Assembly: GCA_023426935.1 (NCBI GenBank)
Contig: JAEZBR010000070.1
Location: forward strand, 1-64,000
DNA from: Bacillota bacterium
GTDB taxonomy: Bacteria; Bacillota_I; Bacilli_A; Erysipelotrichales; Erysipelotrichaceae
Reading direction: 5' to 3'
DNA length: 64,000 nucleotides
Shown one piece after another: positions 45,943 through 56,008 of the stretch. The notes beneath the pieces were generated by a model. The model searched no databases and was not told where the DNA came from. It saw nothing but the letters and a program-made list of their open reading frames with translations. The position numbers were made by a program, and so were the translations under genes. Each line of letters opens with the position of its first letter. Within the stretch, counting starts at the first letter, position 1.

Positions 45943-47377
45943 AGTACTTGGAACGCTTATTCAATTCCCTAGTCAGCGTAGAAATCCCATAAGTTTCCGC
46001 TAGAGTTTTAGTGTCGGAGAAGAGATTAGTTCCTAATCCTAACTTATCGCCTTGGATCTTGACGCCTAAAGCCGATAGGGTCGTGGGGAAGATGTCGAAG
46101 GAAGTAAATTCCCTGGTGGTATCGCTAGTCATACTTTCGGAATTGATAAAGACATTATAAACCTGTCGGGAATAATCGGAAGCGACACTTTTAAACCACG
46201 CGGTATCCATACTTAAATGATCGCCGGTGATAATAATTAAAGTATCTTCATAATAATTCTGGGTCTGTAACCAAGATATGAAGGCATTAATTTGTTGATC
46301 GGAACAGGCGATTGCTTTACTGTAATTATCTTTAAGGTCTAAGGTACAGCTATCTTCGGCTAAACCGTCCGGGGAATGGGTGTTGGCGGTCATTAAGTCT
46401 AATTCGAAAGGTTGGGAATCGGAGGATAAATCATTTAATTTTTCTCTGGCAAAAGTAAATAACTTTGAATCCTCAAATCCCCACCACAGGGAATAATCTT
46501 GCGGAATTAAACCTTCTTCCTTGGCGGTATTCAAATCGAAAATCTGATAGTTTCCATGGGTTTGGTAGTAGAGATTGCGGGCTCCGAACCTGGCATCCGA
46601 ACCGAACATTACCATTTGGGTATAATCTTGCTTAGCGAGGATATCACCTAAAGTTGTGGCCCCAGACATGAATTTAGCGCCTTGGGTATAAACTTTAGAA
46701 GTCAAAGGTAAAAGAACGGGTAGACCGGAAGATTGCGAGATCAAAGCCGCACTGGTCCAGTTGGTACCGGGAACCTGATAAAAGCCTCCTAAGGAAGCAG
46801 TCGGCGAAAAATTCAAATTATCTTTCGCCAGTTCTGTTAAACCGGGAAGCAGCTCAAGATCCGCCGCCCCGCCGTTTTCCTTACTTGCATAAGAGACCTC
46901 TAAAGATTCGACATAAATATGAATGAGGTTCTTTTTCTTGGCGGGAAAAGTTAATTGAACAGTTGAAGGATCGGTATAGTTAGTCTCAATAAAGTCAGAA
47001 TAAGTAAATTGGGAGCCGATATAAGAAAAGAAATTCAGTTGATTTAAAACTAAAGAAGACGTGACTAAAGAAAGAATTATAATCGTAACTAGACAATACT
47101 TACAGATTTTCTGGAAGGAGACTTTCTTCTTCAGATATTTCAGAGTGTAACGGACCGGGAAGAAAACTAACAAAGTCGGAAATAAAACTTCTTTCATGAA
47201 AATAAAGACTTGACCATGAGAAGTACCGGTCAATGGGACTTTAAGATGAAAGACGAATTCCAAAGGCGTTAATAAGCCGAAGTTTTTATCGAGATAGAAT
47301 TTTAAGAAAATAAATAAAACCCCGATGAAGAAACAGGTCAACGAGACAGTGTGTAGTCTTTTGGGATATTTATTCAT
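45920..47377 (-). CDS. Phosphoglycerol transferase, LTA synthase/MdoB family
   Basis: A 485-residue enzyme: three or four N-terminal membrane helices, then an outside sulfatase-fold domain. LIHIYVESLEVSY is the first metal motif (Glu), GTNWTSAALISQSSGLP carries the nucleophile Thr in the MdoB form (GxxWT), MTANTHSPDG and IIITGDHLSMD hold the remaining metal ligands. It moves glycerol-phosphate from phosphatidylglycerol onto surface glycans. The motif is nearer to MdoB/OpgB than to LtaS. Confidence 0.87.
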   Translation of the reverse strand: MNKYPKRLHTVSLTCFFIGVLFIFLKFYLDKNFGLLTPLEFVFHLKVPLTGTSHGQVFIFMKEVLFPTLLVFFPVRYTLKYLKKKVSFQKICKYCLVTIIILSLVTSSLVLNQLNFFSYIGSQFTYSDFIETNYTDPSTVQLTFPAKKKNLIHIYVESLEVSYASKENGGAADLELLPGLTELAKDNLNFSPTASLGGFYQVPGTNWTSAALISQSSGLPVLLPLTSKVYTQGAKFMSGATTLGDILAKQDYTQMVMFGSDARFGARNLYYQTHGNYQIFDLNTAKEEGLIPQDYSLWWGFEDSKLFTFAREKLNDLSSDSQPFELDLMTANTHSPDGLAEDSCTLDLKDNYSKAIACSDQQINAFISWLQTQNYYEDTLIIITGDHLSMDTAWFKSVASDYSRQVYNVFINSESMTSDTTREFTSFDIFPTTLSALGVKIQGDKLGLGTNLFSDTKTLAETYGISTLTRELNKRSKYYEKNILK

Positions 47378-47402
47378 TACTCAATTATAGTCAATTAGGT
47401 GC

Positions 47403-48098
47403 TTAATGGAAAATGTATGACCAGATCCCAATGACATGACATAACGATCCTAACATGATTAGAACATGGAAAGTTTCGTGGAAAGTCCAGTTATTCGAAA
47501 GATTGGGTTTCTTTAAAATATAGAAGATTCCGCCTAAGGTATAGAAAAGACCGCCGGCCAATAACCAAGCTAAGAAACCTAGCGGCGCATTCTGATAGAT
47601 TGAAGGCATCATGACGATACTCCAGCCTAGAACGATATATAAACTGGTGTATAACCATCTAGGCGCATTGAGCCAAATGATTTTCATCGTAACGCCGGCT
47701 AAAGCGATCAACCACATGATTAAGACCGCCAGATAACCGTTATTACTATAAGCGATAATTATCGGAGTATAGGTTCCGACAATCAACACATAGATCATCG
47801 AATGATCTAACTTGCGGAAAATCTTATGTTTAGGAGAATCGATCATTAAGGAATGATAGTAACTGGAAGCGGAATATAAAGCGGTTAAAGATAGACAGAA
47901 CACTAAGCAGGAAAGCAAAGTATCTAAAGGAAATTTGTTTACAATCCCGATAATTGTCCAGGTTATAGTTAAGATAATCGAGAAGATGGCACCAAGGAAA
48001 TGGGTATAACAACTGATGGGATCCTGAACCTTTTTAAAGGGTCTAGGCAGGTGAAGCTTATCGTTGGGTTGAGTAGGATGAATTGCGGTTAATGTCAT
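47403..48098 (-). CDS. Hemolysin III / PAQR-type membrane protein (TrhA)
   Basis: A 231-residue protein with seven membrane segments. DPISCYTHFLGAIFSI, SASSYYHSLM, LDHSMIYVLIVGTYTP and a final HETFHVLIMLGSLCHVIGI give the conserved Ser/His/Asp metal site of HlyIII/PAQR proteins. TrhA homologues affect membrane fluidity. AGGAGG ribosome site, behind a 9-bp-arm hairpin in the 5' leader. Confidence 0.93.
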   Translation of the reverse strand: MTLTAIHPTQPNDKLHLPRPFKKVQDPISCYTHFLGAIFSIILTITWTIIGIVNKFPLDTLLSCLVFCLSLTALYSASSYYHSLMIDSPKHKIFRKLDHSMIYVLIVGTYTPIIIAYSNNGYLAVLIMWLIALAGVTMKIIWLNAPRWLYTSLYIVLGWSIVMMPSIYQNAPLGFLAWLLAGGLFYTLGGIFYILKKPNLSNNWTFHETFHVLIMLGSLCHVIGIWSYIFH

Positions 48099-48111
48099 AT
48101 AAGACCTCCTA

Positions 48112-48132
48112 AAGTAGTATTGAATACTACTT
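48112..48132. promoter_or_regulatory. Inverted repeat in leader of hemolysin III gene
   Basis: AAGTAGTAT (48112-48120), TGA, ATACTACTT (48124-48132). Perfect 9-bp arms between the transcript start and the ribosome site of the hemolysin gene; operator or leader hairpin. Confidence 0.65.
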
Positions 48133-48141
48133 CATATCGAT

Positions 48142-48191
48142 ATTATATACTAACTAATCGTGATTGCAACTACTTTGTGATGCGGTATAAT
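48142..48191. promoter_or_regulatory. Mirror-symmetric divergent promoter
   Basis: The self-complementary hexamer TTGCAA (48164-48169) is a -35 in both directions. To the left, 16 bases then TATAAT on the minus strand (48142-48147); to the right, 16 bases then TATAAT on the plus strand (48186-48191). It drives hemolysin III leftwards and the DUF1836 gene rightwards. Confidence 0.75.
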
Positions 48192-48197
48192 ATTTTC

Positions 48198-48770
48198 ATG
48201 AAAACGGAAATCTTAAAGTATACCGAACAGGTACTTAACGAAACCCCGCTGGAAATCTCCGAAATTCCGCAGATTCCTTTATATATGGATCAGATCGTTT
48301 CCTTGATGGCTAACCAGAAGAAAGATTCCGAAGATAAGATCTTAACTAAAACCATGATTCATAATTATTCCAAGGCTAAGATCATTAAACCCATCAAAGG
48401 TAAGACCTATCCTCGGGAACAGCTTATTCAATTATTGATGGTGTATGTTTTGAAAAATATGTTAACGATGGAAGAGTTAAAACAAGTCATGGTTCAAATG
48501 TACGATACTTCGCAATTAGGCGAGGAAGGGTTTGAACGATGTTACCAACGCTTCTTGGATTTTGAGAAAAGTAAGGTAAATGATTCCGATGAATTGATGA
48601 AAAAGTTAATTCCCGATGATAAGAGTAAGACGCCTTATGAGGATGCCTTAGTATCGCTACTTACGATTACTTCTTTAGCGAATCAGTTGCAGAAAGTGGC
48701 CGAGAAGATTGTGGAAGTGTATTATCCGAAAAAAGTAAAGAAAGAGAAAAATAAAGGTGAAAAGAAATGA
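48198..48770 (+). CDS. DUF1836-family regulator
   Basis: A 190-residue DUF1836 protein: MTKTMIHNYSKAKIIKP-like core (LTKTMIHNYSKAKIIKPIKG, YPREQLIQLLMVYVLKNMLTMEEL) is a MerR-like helix-turn-helix. I start at ATG 48198: the -10 TATAAT ends at 48191, so transcription should begin at about this codon, and no ribosome site exists; the mRNA would be leaderless. An in-frame ATG at 48120 precedes the promoter and is rejected. The stop overlaps the aminopeptidase start (ATGA). Confidence 0.82.
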   Translation: MKTEILKYTEQVLNETPLEISEIPQIPLYMDQIVSLMANQKKDSEDKILTKTMIHNYSKAKIIKPIKGKTYPREQLIQLLMVYVLKNMLTMEELKQVMVQMYDTSQLGEEGFERCYQRFLDFEKSKVNDSDELMKKLIPDDKSKTPYEDALVSLLTITSLANQLQKVAEKIVEVYYPKKVKKEKNKGEKK

Positions 48771-50092
48771 AAACAAACGAAGAACTAAGCAAGGAATATA
48801 AGGAGTTTATCAGTAAGGGTAAGACTGAAAGAGAATGTGTAAAACTCGCCGTCAAAATGGCGGAAGAAAAAGGTTATAAGAACATTAACAGTTATTCTAA
48901 GTTACAGCCAGGTGATAAGGTTTATGCGACTAATCACGCTAAGAGTTTTGTGGCGTTCTTAATTGGCAGTAAACCTTTAAGTGAAGGAATTCGATTATTA
49001 GGGGCGCATATCGATTCGCCTAGATTAGATCTTAAGCAGCATCCGTTCTATGAAGACGGCGGTCTAGCTTTAGCCAAGACGCATTATTACGGCGGAATTA
49101 AGAATTATCAATGGGTAACTTTACCGATGGCCTTACATGGCGTGGTTTGCAAGAAAGATGGGACCATTGTCGAGATTAATATCGGTGAAGATGTTAATGA
49201 TCCGGTAGTCGGCATCACCGATCTTTTAATTCACCTGGCGAAAGAACAGATGGAAAAGAAAGCACCGAAAGTAATCGAAGGCGAAGAACTGAATGTTACT
49301 CTAGGTTCTTTACCGTTAAAAGATGTTGATAAAGATCCGGTCAAAGCGAATATCCTTAAATTATTGAAAGATAAGTATGATATCGCAGAGAGTGATTTTA
49401 TTTCCGCGGAAATCGAAGTCGTTCCGGCCGGACCGGCCCGAGATTATGGTTTAGATCGCAGTATGATCATGGGCTATGGTCAGGACGATCGGGTCTGTGC
49501 GTTTACTTCCCTAGCAGCTTTATTAGAACTGGAGAAGACCGATCGGACAGCTGGGGCATTACTAGTCGATAAGGAAGAAATCGGTTCGGTTGGCGCCAGT
49601 GGAATGCATTCCCGCTTCTTCGATGATCTTTTAGTTAAGATCTTAGCGTTGAAAGAAGGTTATGATGAGTTAAAGATGCGCAGTCTCTATGAACATTCGG
49701 ATATGTTATCGTCCGATGTTTCTGCCGGCTTCGATCCGACTTTCCCTTCGGTAATGGAACCGCTGAATGCGGCTTATTTAGGGAAAGGAATCTGTTTGAA
49801 TAAATATGTCGGCTCAGCCGGGAAAGCCGGAACCAACGATGCCGATCCGGAATATATTGCCCGAGTAACTAAAGCGTTCGAAGACGACAAAGTAAGTTAT
49901 CAGACTTGTGAACTAGGAAAGGTCGATGCGGGCGGCGGCGGAACGATCGCTTATATCATGGCCAATTACAATATGAACGTCATCGATTGTGGGGTGGCGG
50001 TACTAAGTATGCATTCACCTTGGGAAGTCACCAGTAAGCTAGATATCTATGAGACTTATCGTGCCTACCTTGCCTTTATTAAGAGGATTTAA
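48767..50092 (+). CDS. M18-family aminopeptidase
   Basis: A 441-residue zinc aminopeptidase: LLGAHIDSPRLDLKQHPFYE (metal His and Asp), YYGGIKNYQW, GQDDRVCAFTSLAAL (bridging Asp), VDKEEIGSVGASGM (Glu ligands), and a C-terminal MHSPWEV with the last His. M18 enzymes remove N-terminal residues and form dodecamers. It overlaps DUF1836 (ATGA) and the helicase gene (one base). Confidence 0.93.
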   Translation: MKTNEELSKEYKEFISKGKTERECVKLAVKMAEEKGYKNINSYSKLQPGDKVYATNHAKSFVAFLIGSKPLSEGIRLLGAHIDSPRLDLKQHPFYEDGGLALAKTHYYGGIKNYQWVTLPMALHGVVCKKDGTIVEINIGEDVNDPVVGITDLLIHLAKEQMEKKAPKVIEGEELNVTLGSLPLKDVDKDPVKANILKLLKDKYDIAESDFISAEIEVVPAGPARDYGLDRSMIMGYGQDDRVCAFTSLAALLELEKTDRTAGALLVDKEEIGSVGASGMHSRFFDDLLVKILALKEGYDELKMRSLYEHSDMLSSDVSAGFDPTFPSVMEPLNAAYLGKGICLNKYVGSAGKAGTNDADPEYIARVTKAFEDDKVSYQTCELGKVDAGGGGTIAYIMANYNMNVIDCGVAVLSMHSPWEVTSKLDIYETYRAYLAFIKRI

Positions 50093-53000
50093 TGAAAGTA
50101 CTTGATCCGGAATTAGGTTTACCGCACAGTGTCAATCATTATCGGGAAGTACTAACGAAGAAACCGGACTATAAGATTCTTTCGCTCGATCTTTTCTATG
50201 ACCGTTATAAAGAATTAAAAGCGGTCGCGACGATTGCGGATGATGATTATGAGTATGAGACTAGGTTAAATATCGGTAAGTACCAACAGATAATATCACA
50301 TGGCTGTAACTGTTATCGGGATTATTCAACCGATGCCTGCGAACATGTAACTTTTTTGGCGGATTATCTGATGAAGATGGAAATGCCGAAATTGCCTTAT
50401 CACTATGAAGTTGACCTGAGAGCTTATTATGAACAGCTGGAAGCGGAACGGTTAAGACTCAAGCAGGAAGAAGAGCTTCAGCGCCGCCAGCAAGATATCG
50501 ATAATTCACATTTATACCTGCAGGATATTGAGGATAAAGTTCTAGATAATTATTTCGATTTATACGGACCAGAATGTTTACATCTGGAAATTTCAGCTAC
50601 GTTAATGACAAATTGGTACCAACGCTCAATCGACTTTTCTTTTAAGCTGGGAATCGATTCTTTCTATACGATCAAGGATCTCGGAAAGTTTATTGAAGCG
50701 ATGGAGAATAACGAATACTATTCTTACGGTAAAAAGCTGTCCTTCAGACATCGTGAGGAATTATTTGATCCCAAGGCCAAGATCATCTATCAGTTCGTCA
50801 AGGATAATTATGAAGCACCGACGGTTAATTCTCTCTCTCAAAAGAAGAGCGTGATCCATTTAAATCCTCGGAATATCGAACGGTACCTTAACTTAGTCCA
50901 ACAAATCGGCCTTAAGGATGATTTAATAATTTATCGGGAACAGCCTTTGAAGTTCCGACTGATTCCGGATCATCACGAAGACTTTTATTATTTAAAATAT
51001 CCGTTCGACAATGATTATTTCTTTCTGACTCCCTGCGGTTTGTTTCAGGAAGAACAAGGGAAGTTAGTCGATTTTCCGGCTAATCATGATCCGAAAGCAC
51101 TTAAGCTAGTCAATGCGTTATTTTCGTTACAAAGTAAACCGCTTGTTAAAGAAGACGCACTTAAGTTAGTACATTTAGTCAATCAATATCCATCGAGTCT
51201 TAAGCTCGAAGGTTTATCGGATAGTCCCGAAGAAGTATTAACGGAGACTAATAGAGAAGTTTATTTTGACCTTGAGAATACCGAGCAGATGTATGTCAAA
51301 ATAAATTATCTTTATGATGAGGTGAAAGTCGAAGGTTTCGATCCGCATAATCAGAAATTATCTTCGGAAGCGAAAAGTTTAGAAAGATTCCTCGAAACTT
51401 ACGCCCAAGATAAGGATGAAGAGAACCATAAACTTTTATACAGTTTGAATAATGCGAATACCTATGCGCTAGTTCAGAATGGGATTCCTCAGATCCAGAA
51501 GATGGCAACCGTTTATGCTTCCCAGAATATTCTTAATCTCAACCACGCCAGTAACTATCATTTCATCGTCGGGGTCAGCGTAAAGAATAATCTTCTGGAG
51601 ATTGACGTCGAAAGTTCGAACTTACCCAAAGAAGAGATTGGGGAGATCTTAAGATCTTACCGCAAACGTCAGAAGTTTCATAAATTGAAGAACGGTCAGA
51701 CCATCTCTTTAGGTTCGGAAGATCTGGTTCAGCTAGACCAATTATTGCAGACTAACGGTATCGATCCCAGTCAGTTAAAAGACGGCAAGGTATCCTTACC
51801 AACATATCGGGTTTTTGACTTAAGTAAGGATGAACAAAAGAAACTCATCATCAAGCGTTCCGATAGTTACAAAGAGTTACTGGAACGTTTAAAGAATGTG
51901 AATGCGAACCAGACGAAGATTCCTCAGGAGTTCGATACTACCTTTAGAGACTACCAGAAGTTCGGGTTTCATTGGTTAAGTTTATTGAGTGATTATGGAT
52001 TAGGTGGAATCTTGGCAGATGATATGGGGCTAGGAAAAACGATCCAAGTCTTAGCGTTATTGGAAGCCTTACAACCCAAGGAAAGCTGTTCCTTAATTGT
52101 CTGTCCGTCTTCCTTAATCCTGAATTGGAAGGATGAAGCGGAGAAGTTCAACAGTAAGTTAAAAATCGGTTGTGTTCTCGGCGGTCAAACTAAACGAGCT
52201 CAACTTATTTCTCAGCTCAAAGATTACGATATCTTAGTTACTTCTTACGATTATCTAAGAAACGATATCGAGTTATACGAGAATACCACCTTCTTCTATG
52301 CAATCTTGGATGAAGCTCAATATATCAAGAATCAGACCACGAAGAATGCCCACAGTGTTAAGAAACTAAAAGCGTTACATCGCTTAGCCTTAACCGGTAC
52401 CCCAATCGAGAATTCAATCGCGGAATTGTGGAGCATCTTCGATTTCATCATGCCTCAGTATCTATACAACTATCATTATTTCAAGCAGAATTATGAAGCT
52501 CCGATTATTAAGGAACATGACGAAAAGGCTCAGATTAAATTAAAATCCTTAGTTGAACCTTTTATCTTGAGAAGAACGAAGAAGGAAGTTTTAAAAGATC
52601 TGCCAGAGAAGATGGAACAGATCTTACCGTTGGAGTTTAACGAGGAAGAAGAGAAGTTATACTTAGCGAACTTAGCGATGGTTAATCAACAACTCCAGCA
52701 ACTTCTTAAAACGCCTAACCAAGATAAGATTGAAATCTTAGCCATGTTGACTAGATTACGCCAGATCTGTTGCGATGCCCGATTAGTCTATGAGAATATC
52801 CGAACCCCGGGAAGTAAGATGGAGGGGTGCTTAGATATCATTCAGCAGATGATCGACAATAAACGAAAGGTTATCGTCTTTTCTTCCTTTACCAGTATTT
52901 TAGGTTTATTGGAGGAAGAATTGCAGAAAAAGAAGATTTCTTACTTTAAACTTGTTGGCGGTACGAATAAGGAAGAAAGACATCGAATGGTTGCGTCGTT

Positions 53001-53319
53001 TCAAAGCGATGATACCGAAGTTTTCTTGATTTCCCTGAAGGCCGGAGGAACCGGATTAAATATCACCGCCGCCAGCTGCGTGATTCACTTCGATCCCTGG
53101 TGGAATGTCAGTGCCCAGAATCAAGCCACGGACCGCGCTTACCGCATTGGGCAGACTAAGGATGTTTTAGTCTATAAACTGATCATTAAGAATACCATCG
53201 AAGAAAAGATCGTGAAGATGCAGGAACGCAAACAGAAGATCGCGGATACTTTTGTCGAGAATAATGAAGGCTCCTTGATGTCGATGGATACCGATACGTT
53301 GATTAAACTATTGAGTTAA
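50092..53319 (+). CDS. SWIM-domain SNF2-family helicase
   Basis: A 1075-residue protein. The N-terminal SWIM zinc motif has Cys72, Cys74, Cys83 and His85 (HGCNCYRDYS, ACEH). Next comes a long middle region like the bacterial SNF2-associated domain. The helicase core begins near residue 620: GILADDMGLGKTIQ (Walker A about 645), ILDEAQYIKN (DEAQ about 740), LTGTPIEN, and motifs V-VI in SLKAGGTGLN and DRAYRIGQTKDV. Probably a transcription- or repair-linked DNA translocase (RapA/HepA-like). Confidence 0.93.
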   Translation: MKVLDPELGLPHSVNHYREVLTKKPDYKILSLDLFYDRYKELKAVATIADDDYEYETRLNIGKYQQIISHGCNCYRDYSTDACEHVTFLADYLMKMEMPKLPYHYEVDLRAYYEQLEAERLRLKQEEELQRRQQDIDNSHLYLQDIEDKVLDNYFDLYGPECLHLEISATLMTNWYQRSIDFSFKLGIDSFYTIKDLGKFIEAMENNEYYSYGKKLSFRHREELFDPKAKIIYQFVKDNYEAPTVNSLSQKKSVIHLNPRNIERYLNLVQQIGLKDDLIIYREQPLKFRLIPDHHEDFYYLKYPFDNDYFFLTPCGLFQEEQGKLVDFPANHDPKALKLVNALFSLQSKPLVKEDALKLVHLVNQYPSSLKLEGLSDSPEEVLTETNREVYFDLENTEQMYVKINYLYDEVKVEGFDPHNQKLSSEAKSLERFLETYAQDKDEENHKLLYSLNNANTYALVQNGIPQIQKMATVYASQNILNLNHASNYHFIVGVSVKNNLLEIDVESSNLPKEEIGEILRSYRKRQKFHKLKNGQTISLGSEDLVQLDQLLQTNGIDPSQLKDGKVSLPTYRVFDLSKDEQKKLIIKRSDSYKELLERLKNVNANQTKIPQEFDTTFRDYQKFGFHWLSLLSDYGLGGILADDMGLGKTIQVLALLEALQPKESCSLIVCPSSLILNWKDEAEKFNSKLKIGCVLGGQTKRAQLISQLKDYDILVTSYDYLRNDIELYENTTFFYAILDEAQYIKNQTTKNAHSVKKLKALHRLALTGTPIENSIAELWSIFDFIMPQYLYNYHYFKQNYEAPIIKEHDEKAQIKLKSLVEPFILRRTKKEVLKDLPEKMEQILPLEFNEEEEKLYLANLAMVNQQLQQLLKTPNQDKIEILAMLTRLRQICCDARLVYENIRTPGSKMEGCLDIIQQMIDNKRKVIVFSSFTSILGLLEEELQKKKISYFKLVGGTNKEERHRMVASFQSDDTEVFLISLKAGGTGLNITAASCVIHFDPWWNVSAQNQATDRAYRIGQTKDVLVYKLIIKNTIEEKIVKMQERKQKIADTFVENNEGSLMSMDTDTLIKLLS

Positions 53320-53360
53320 GAAGTTGCGTAACTAACAAAGGCAGTCTAGAATAAACAAAT

Positions 53361-54887
53361 ATGACCCACTCGAAACTATTCAGCACGATTAAATATCTCT
53401 TCCTAGGTTATCTGACCTTAGTCTTTATCGGGATGGTTTTTGTCGATGAGAACTTAGACTATTACAGTGTCATTCAGCAGTTTAAACTTTCAAACTGGCT
53501 TATTTTAATTGTTGTTTTACTAGGTGCCTTGGGATATTATTTCCTCTATCGTAAACTAGGCACTAAACAACTTAAACATTTTAAGAGGTTCCTGATTATT
53601 TATGCTTTAGTATTCTTAGTTATTCAAATGATTATTTCTTATAATTTCTATTTCTACACCGATTGGGATGTTAAAAACCTAATGTATCTTTCCGACCGGA
53701 TTAATGCCGGGACAAATATCAACAACTTACATTATCTGCAGACTTATCCCAATAATGCATTCTTAGCTTGGAACTTTGCGGTATTGAAAAGGATGTTTAC
53801 TTATCTTGGCTTAGATTCTTACCGGGGGTTAATTTATTTAGGAAACCTTATTACGAATCTTTCAATTGTTTTAGCGGCGTTAGTCATAAAGAAATTAAGT
53901 AAGAATGATTTCTGGACGATTTCGGTTTTAGTTTTGGGCAGTATTATTATCGGACTATCCCCCTGGATTACGATTCCCTACAGCGATGCCTACGGAACGT
54001 TATTCCCGATTTTGGTTATTTACTTGGAGATAAGTCTTGAAGATCAAAAGCAAAGAATTCCGTTAGTAACTTTAGTTACCGCCATCGGTTATTTAATCAA
54101 ACCGACCGTCGTAATTGTCTTAATCGCCAGCATTATTATCAGAGGAATTCTATTATTCAAATCTAAACCTAAATTTAAGAAAGTTATCTCTTCTTTCTTC
54201 ATCGTTGTGGCGATCGTATTTTCCCTTTGGGGGTTCAAGAATCTAACTTATCTTTCAATCGGGTTTAAAGCCGACAAGGAAAGTGAATTCTCTTTGACCC
54301 ATTATTTAATGATGGGGCTTAATCAAGATAGTAACGGCGGATATTCCGGGAAAGATTTCCGCTTCTCCGCATATTATCTAAATTCCCAAGAACGTAAACA
54401 AGCTGAAATTAAAGAGACAGTTAACCGTTTGAAGAATTATGGTTGGGATTATCCGGAATTTTTATTCAAAAAAAGTATGTCGGTTTATAACGATGGAACA
54501 TTTTTCTGGAGTGGGGAAGGAACCTTCGATAACGGAAGCTATACTTATTTCTACCAAGAAATTTCCGGAATAAATAATACGTTATCGGAAGTCTTACATG
54601 AATTTTATTGGTACAACGAGAATAACTATGCGGTCTTTGTGAACATTGCCCAAGCGTTCTGGTTATTTACGTTACTAGGAATCTTCGGTAACTGGCTGAG
54701 GAAACCAAATGAAAAGGAGACCTTGATTATGCTCTCCTTATTGGGACTATCATTATTCTTACTTTTATTCGAACAACGTTCCCGGTATCTATATTTATAT
54801 CTACCGTTATTTATCGTGCTTAGTATTAATGGTTGGCGGAAGTTATTTTCGTCCGGCGGGAAACTAGATAACGCGGACGTGCTTTAG
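53361..54887 (+). CDS. Membrane glycosyltransferase-like protein (GT-C type)
   Basis: A 508-residue membrane protein with about eleven helices. YTDWDVKNLMYLSDRI gives the outside Asp in the first loop and LQTYPNNAFLAWNF continues the donor-binding loop typical of GT-C enzymes. A long C-terminal outside loop is present near residues 300-420. Ribosome site weak (AAACAA before ATG). Its last 62 bases overlap the converging GtrB-like gene. Likely acts with it on a surface glycan. Confidence 0.7.
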   Translation: MTHSKLFSTIKYLFLGYLTLVFIGMVFVDENLDYYSVIQQFKLSNWLILIVVLLGALGYYFLYRKLGTKQLKHFKRFLIIYALVFLVIQMIISYNFYFYTDWDVKNLMYLSDRINAGTNINNLHYLQTYPNNAFLAWNFAVLKRMFTYLGLDSYRGLIYLGNLITNLSIVLAALVIKKLSKNDFWTISVLVLGSIIIGLSPWITIPYSDAYGTLFPILVIYLEISLEDQKQRIPLVTLVTAIGYLIKPTVVIVLIASIIIRGILLFKSKPKFKKVISSFFIVVAIVFSLWGFKNLTYLSIGFKADKESEFSLTHYLMMGLNQDSNGGYSGKDFRFSAYYLNSQERKQAEIKETVNRLKNYGWDYPEFLFKKSMSVYNDGTFFWSGEGTFDNGSYTYFYQEISGINNTLSEVLHEFYWYNENNYAVFVNIAQAFWLFTLLGIFGNWLRKPNEKETLIMLSLLGLSLFLLLFEQRSRYLYLYLPLFIVLSINGWRKLFSSGGKLDNADVL

Positions 54888-55788
54888 CTTCCATATAAGT
54901 CTTGCCGACATAGATTCCGACGATGCCGATCGCGAAGATCTGAACTCCGGCTAAGAAACAGATGACCAATAAAACTAATAACCAACCGATGAAAGCTTGG
55001 TTAATAATTTCTATAATTAAAACAATTAGTAATATAACAAACGAGATAAACGCTAACACAAACCCAAATGCCGAAATAAGGGAGATTGGCTTAATCGATA
55101 AACTGGTCAGACCATCACTGGCTAAGGAAAACATCTTGGTCAACGGATAATGACTCTTACCCGCCATTCGTTTACTTCGTTTATAGTAAACACAACTGGA
55201 GGGATAACCAATTAGGGGGAATAGACCTCTAAGATAGAGATTGACTTCATGATAATCCGCGAATTGGTCTAAGACGGTTTTAGATACCAACCGGTAATCC
55301 GCATGGTTAAATACGGTCTCAACATCCATCGCCTTCAAGAACTTGTAGAAAGTCTCAGCGGTAAATCTTTTGAATGGGGAATCGGAACGGCGATCACTAC
55401 GAACCCCATAAACGACTTGCGATCCCTTGAGATATTCTTTGACCATCTGACTCATAACGCTTAGATCATCCTGGCCATCACAATCAATTGAGATCGTGAT
55501 ATCACAAGTTTGTTTCGCTTCCAATAGACCGGCCGTTAAGGCATTTTGATGCCCGCGGTTATGTGCTAAAGAGATTCCGGTATAATGCGAATCATCCTTA
55601 GATAGTTGTTCGATCAACTCCCAAGTTTTATCCTTGGAACCGTCATCGACAAATAAGATCTTACTATTTTCATCGATCAACTGTTCCTTGATCATTTTCT
55701 CTAATTCAGTTAAAAATAATTTCGAAGTAAGCGGTAAGACTTCTTCCTCGTTATAACAGGGTATTACGATATCTAAAACAGGTTTCAT
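54826..55788 (-). CDS. GtrB/DPM1-like polyprenyl-phosphate glycosyltransferase
   Basis: A 320-residue GT2 enzyme: DIVIPCYNEEEVLP, LFVDDGSKDKTW and ISIDCDGQDDLSVM (DxD) form the catalytic domain; two C-terminal helices (ISAFGFVLAFISFVILLIVL and LLVLLVICFLAGVQIFAIGI) anchor it. It moves a sugar from UDP to undecaprenyl-phosphate, making donors for GT-C enzymes such as the converging neighbour. The 3' ends overlap by 62 bases. Confidence 0.92.
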   Translation of the reverse strand: MKPVLDIVIPCYNEEEVLPLTSKLFLTELEKMIKEQLIDENSKILFVDDGSKDKTWELIEQLSKDDSHYTGISLAHNRGHQNALTAGLLEAKQTCDITISIDCDGQDDLSVMSQMVKEYLKGSQVVYGVRSDRRSDSPFKRFTAETFYKFLKAMDVETVFNHADYRLVSKTVLDQFADYHEVNLYLRGLFPLIGYPSSCVYYKRSKRMAGKSHYPLTKMFSLASDGLTSLSIKPISLISAFGFVLAFISFVILLIVLIIEIINQAFIGWLLVLLVICFLAGVQIFAIGIVGIYVGKTYMEAKARPRYLVSRRTKITSANH

Positions 55789-56008
55789 AGTTTCACACTT
55801 TCAGAATGTTAGTATTCTATCACTAATCAATGTATGTATTCTGAAAATATACTGAATCTTCGTAGGATTACTACAACTAGGAAAAAGTTCACCAATAAGT
55901 GTTACAAATCACTTTAAAAAAACCTAATAAATGTAAAACGATTCAAAAACCAAGGATTTATAACGCTATTTGCGTAGATAGGTTGATAACATGTAATTAA
56001 TTGGTAAA

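Noticed and set aside
48120..48197. N-terminal extension of the DUF1836 protein from ATG 48120
   Set aside because: It would begin upstream of the promoter and inside the hemolysin III operator hairpin.
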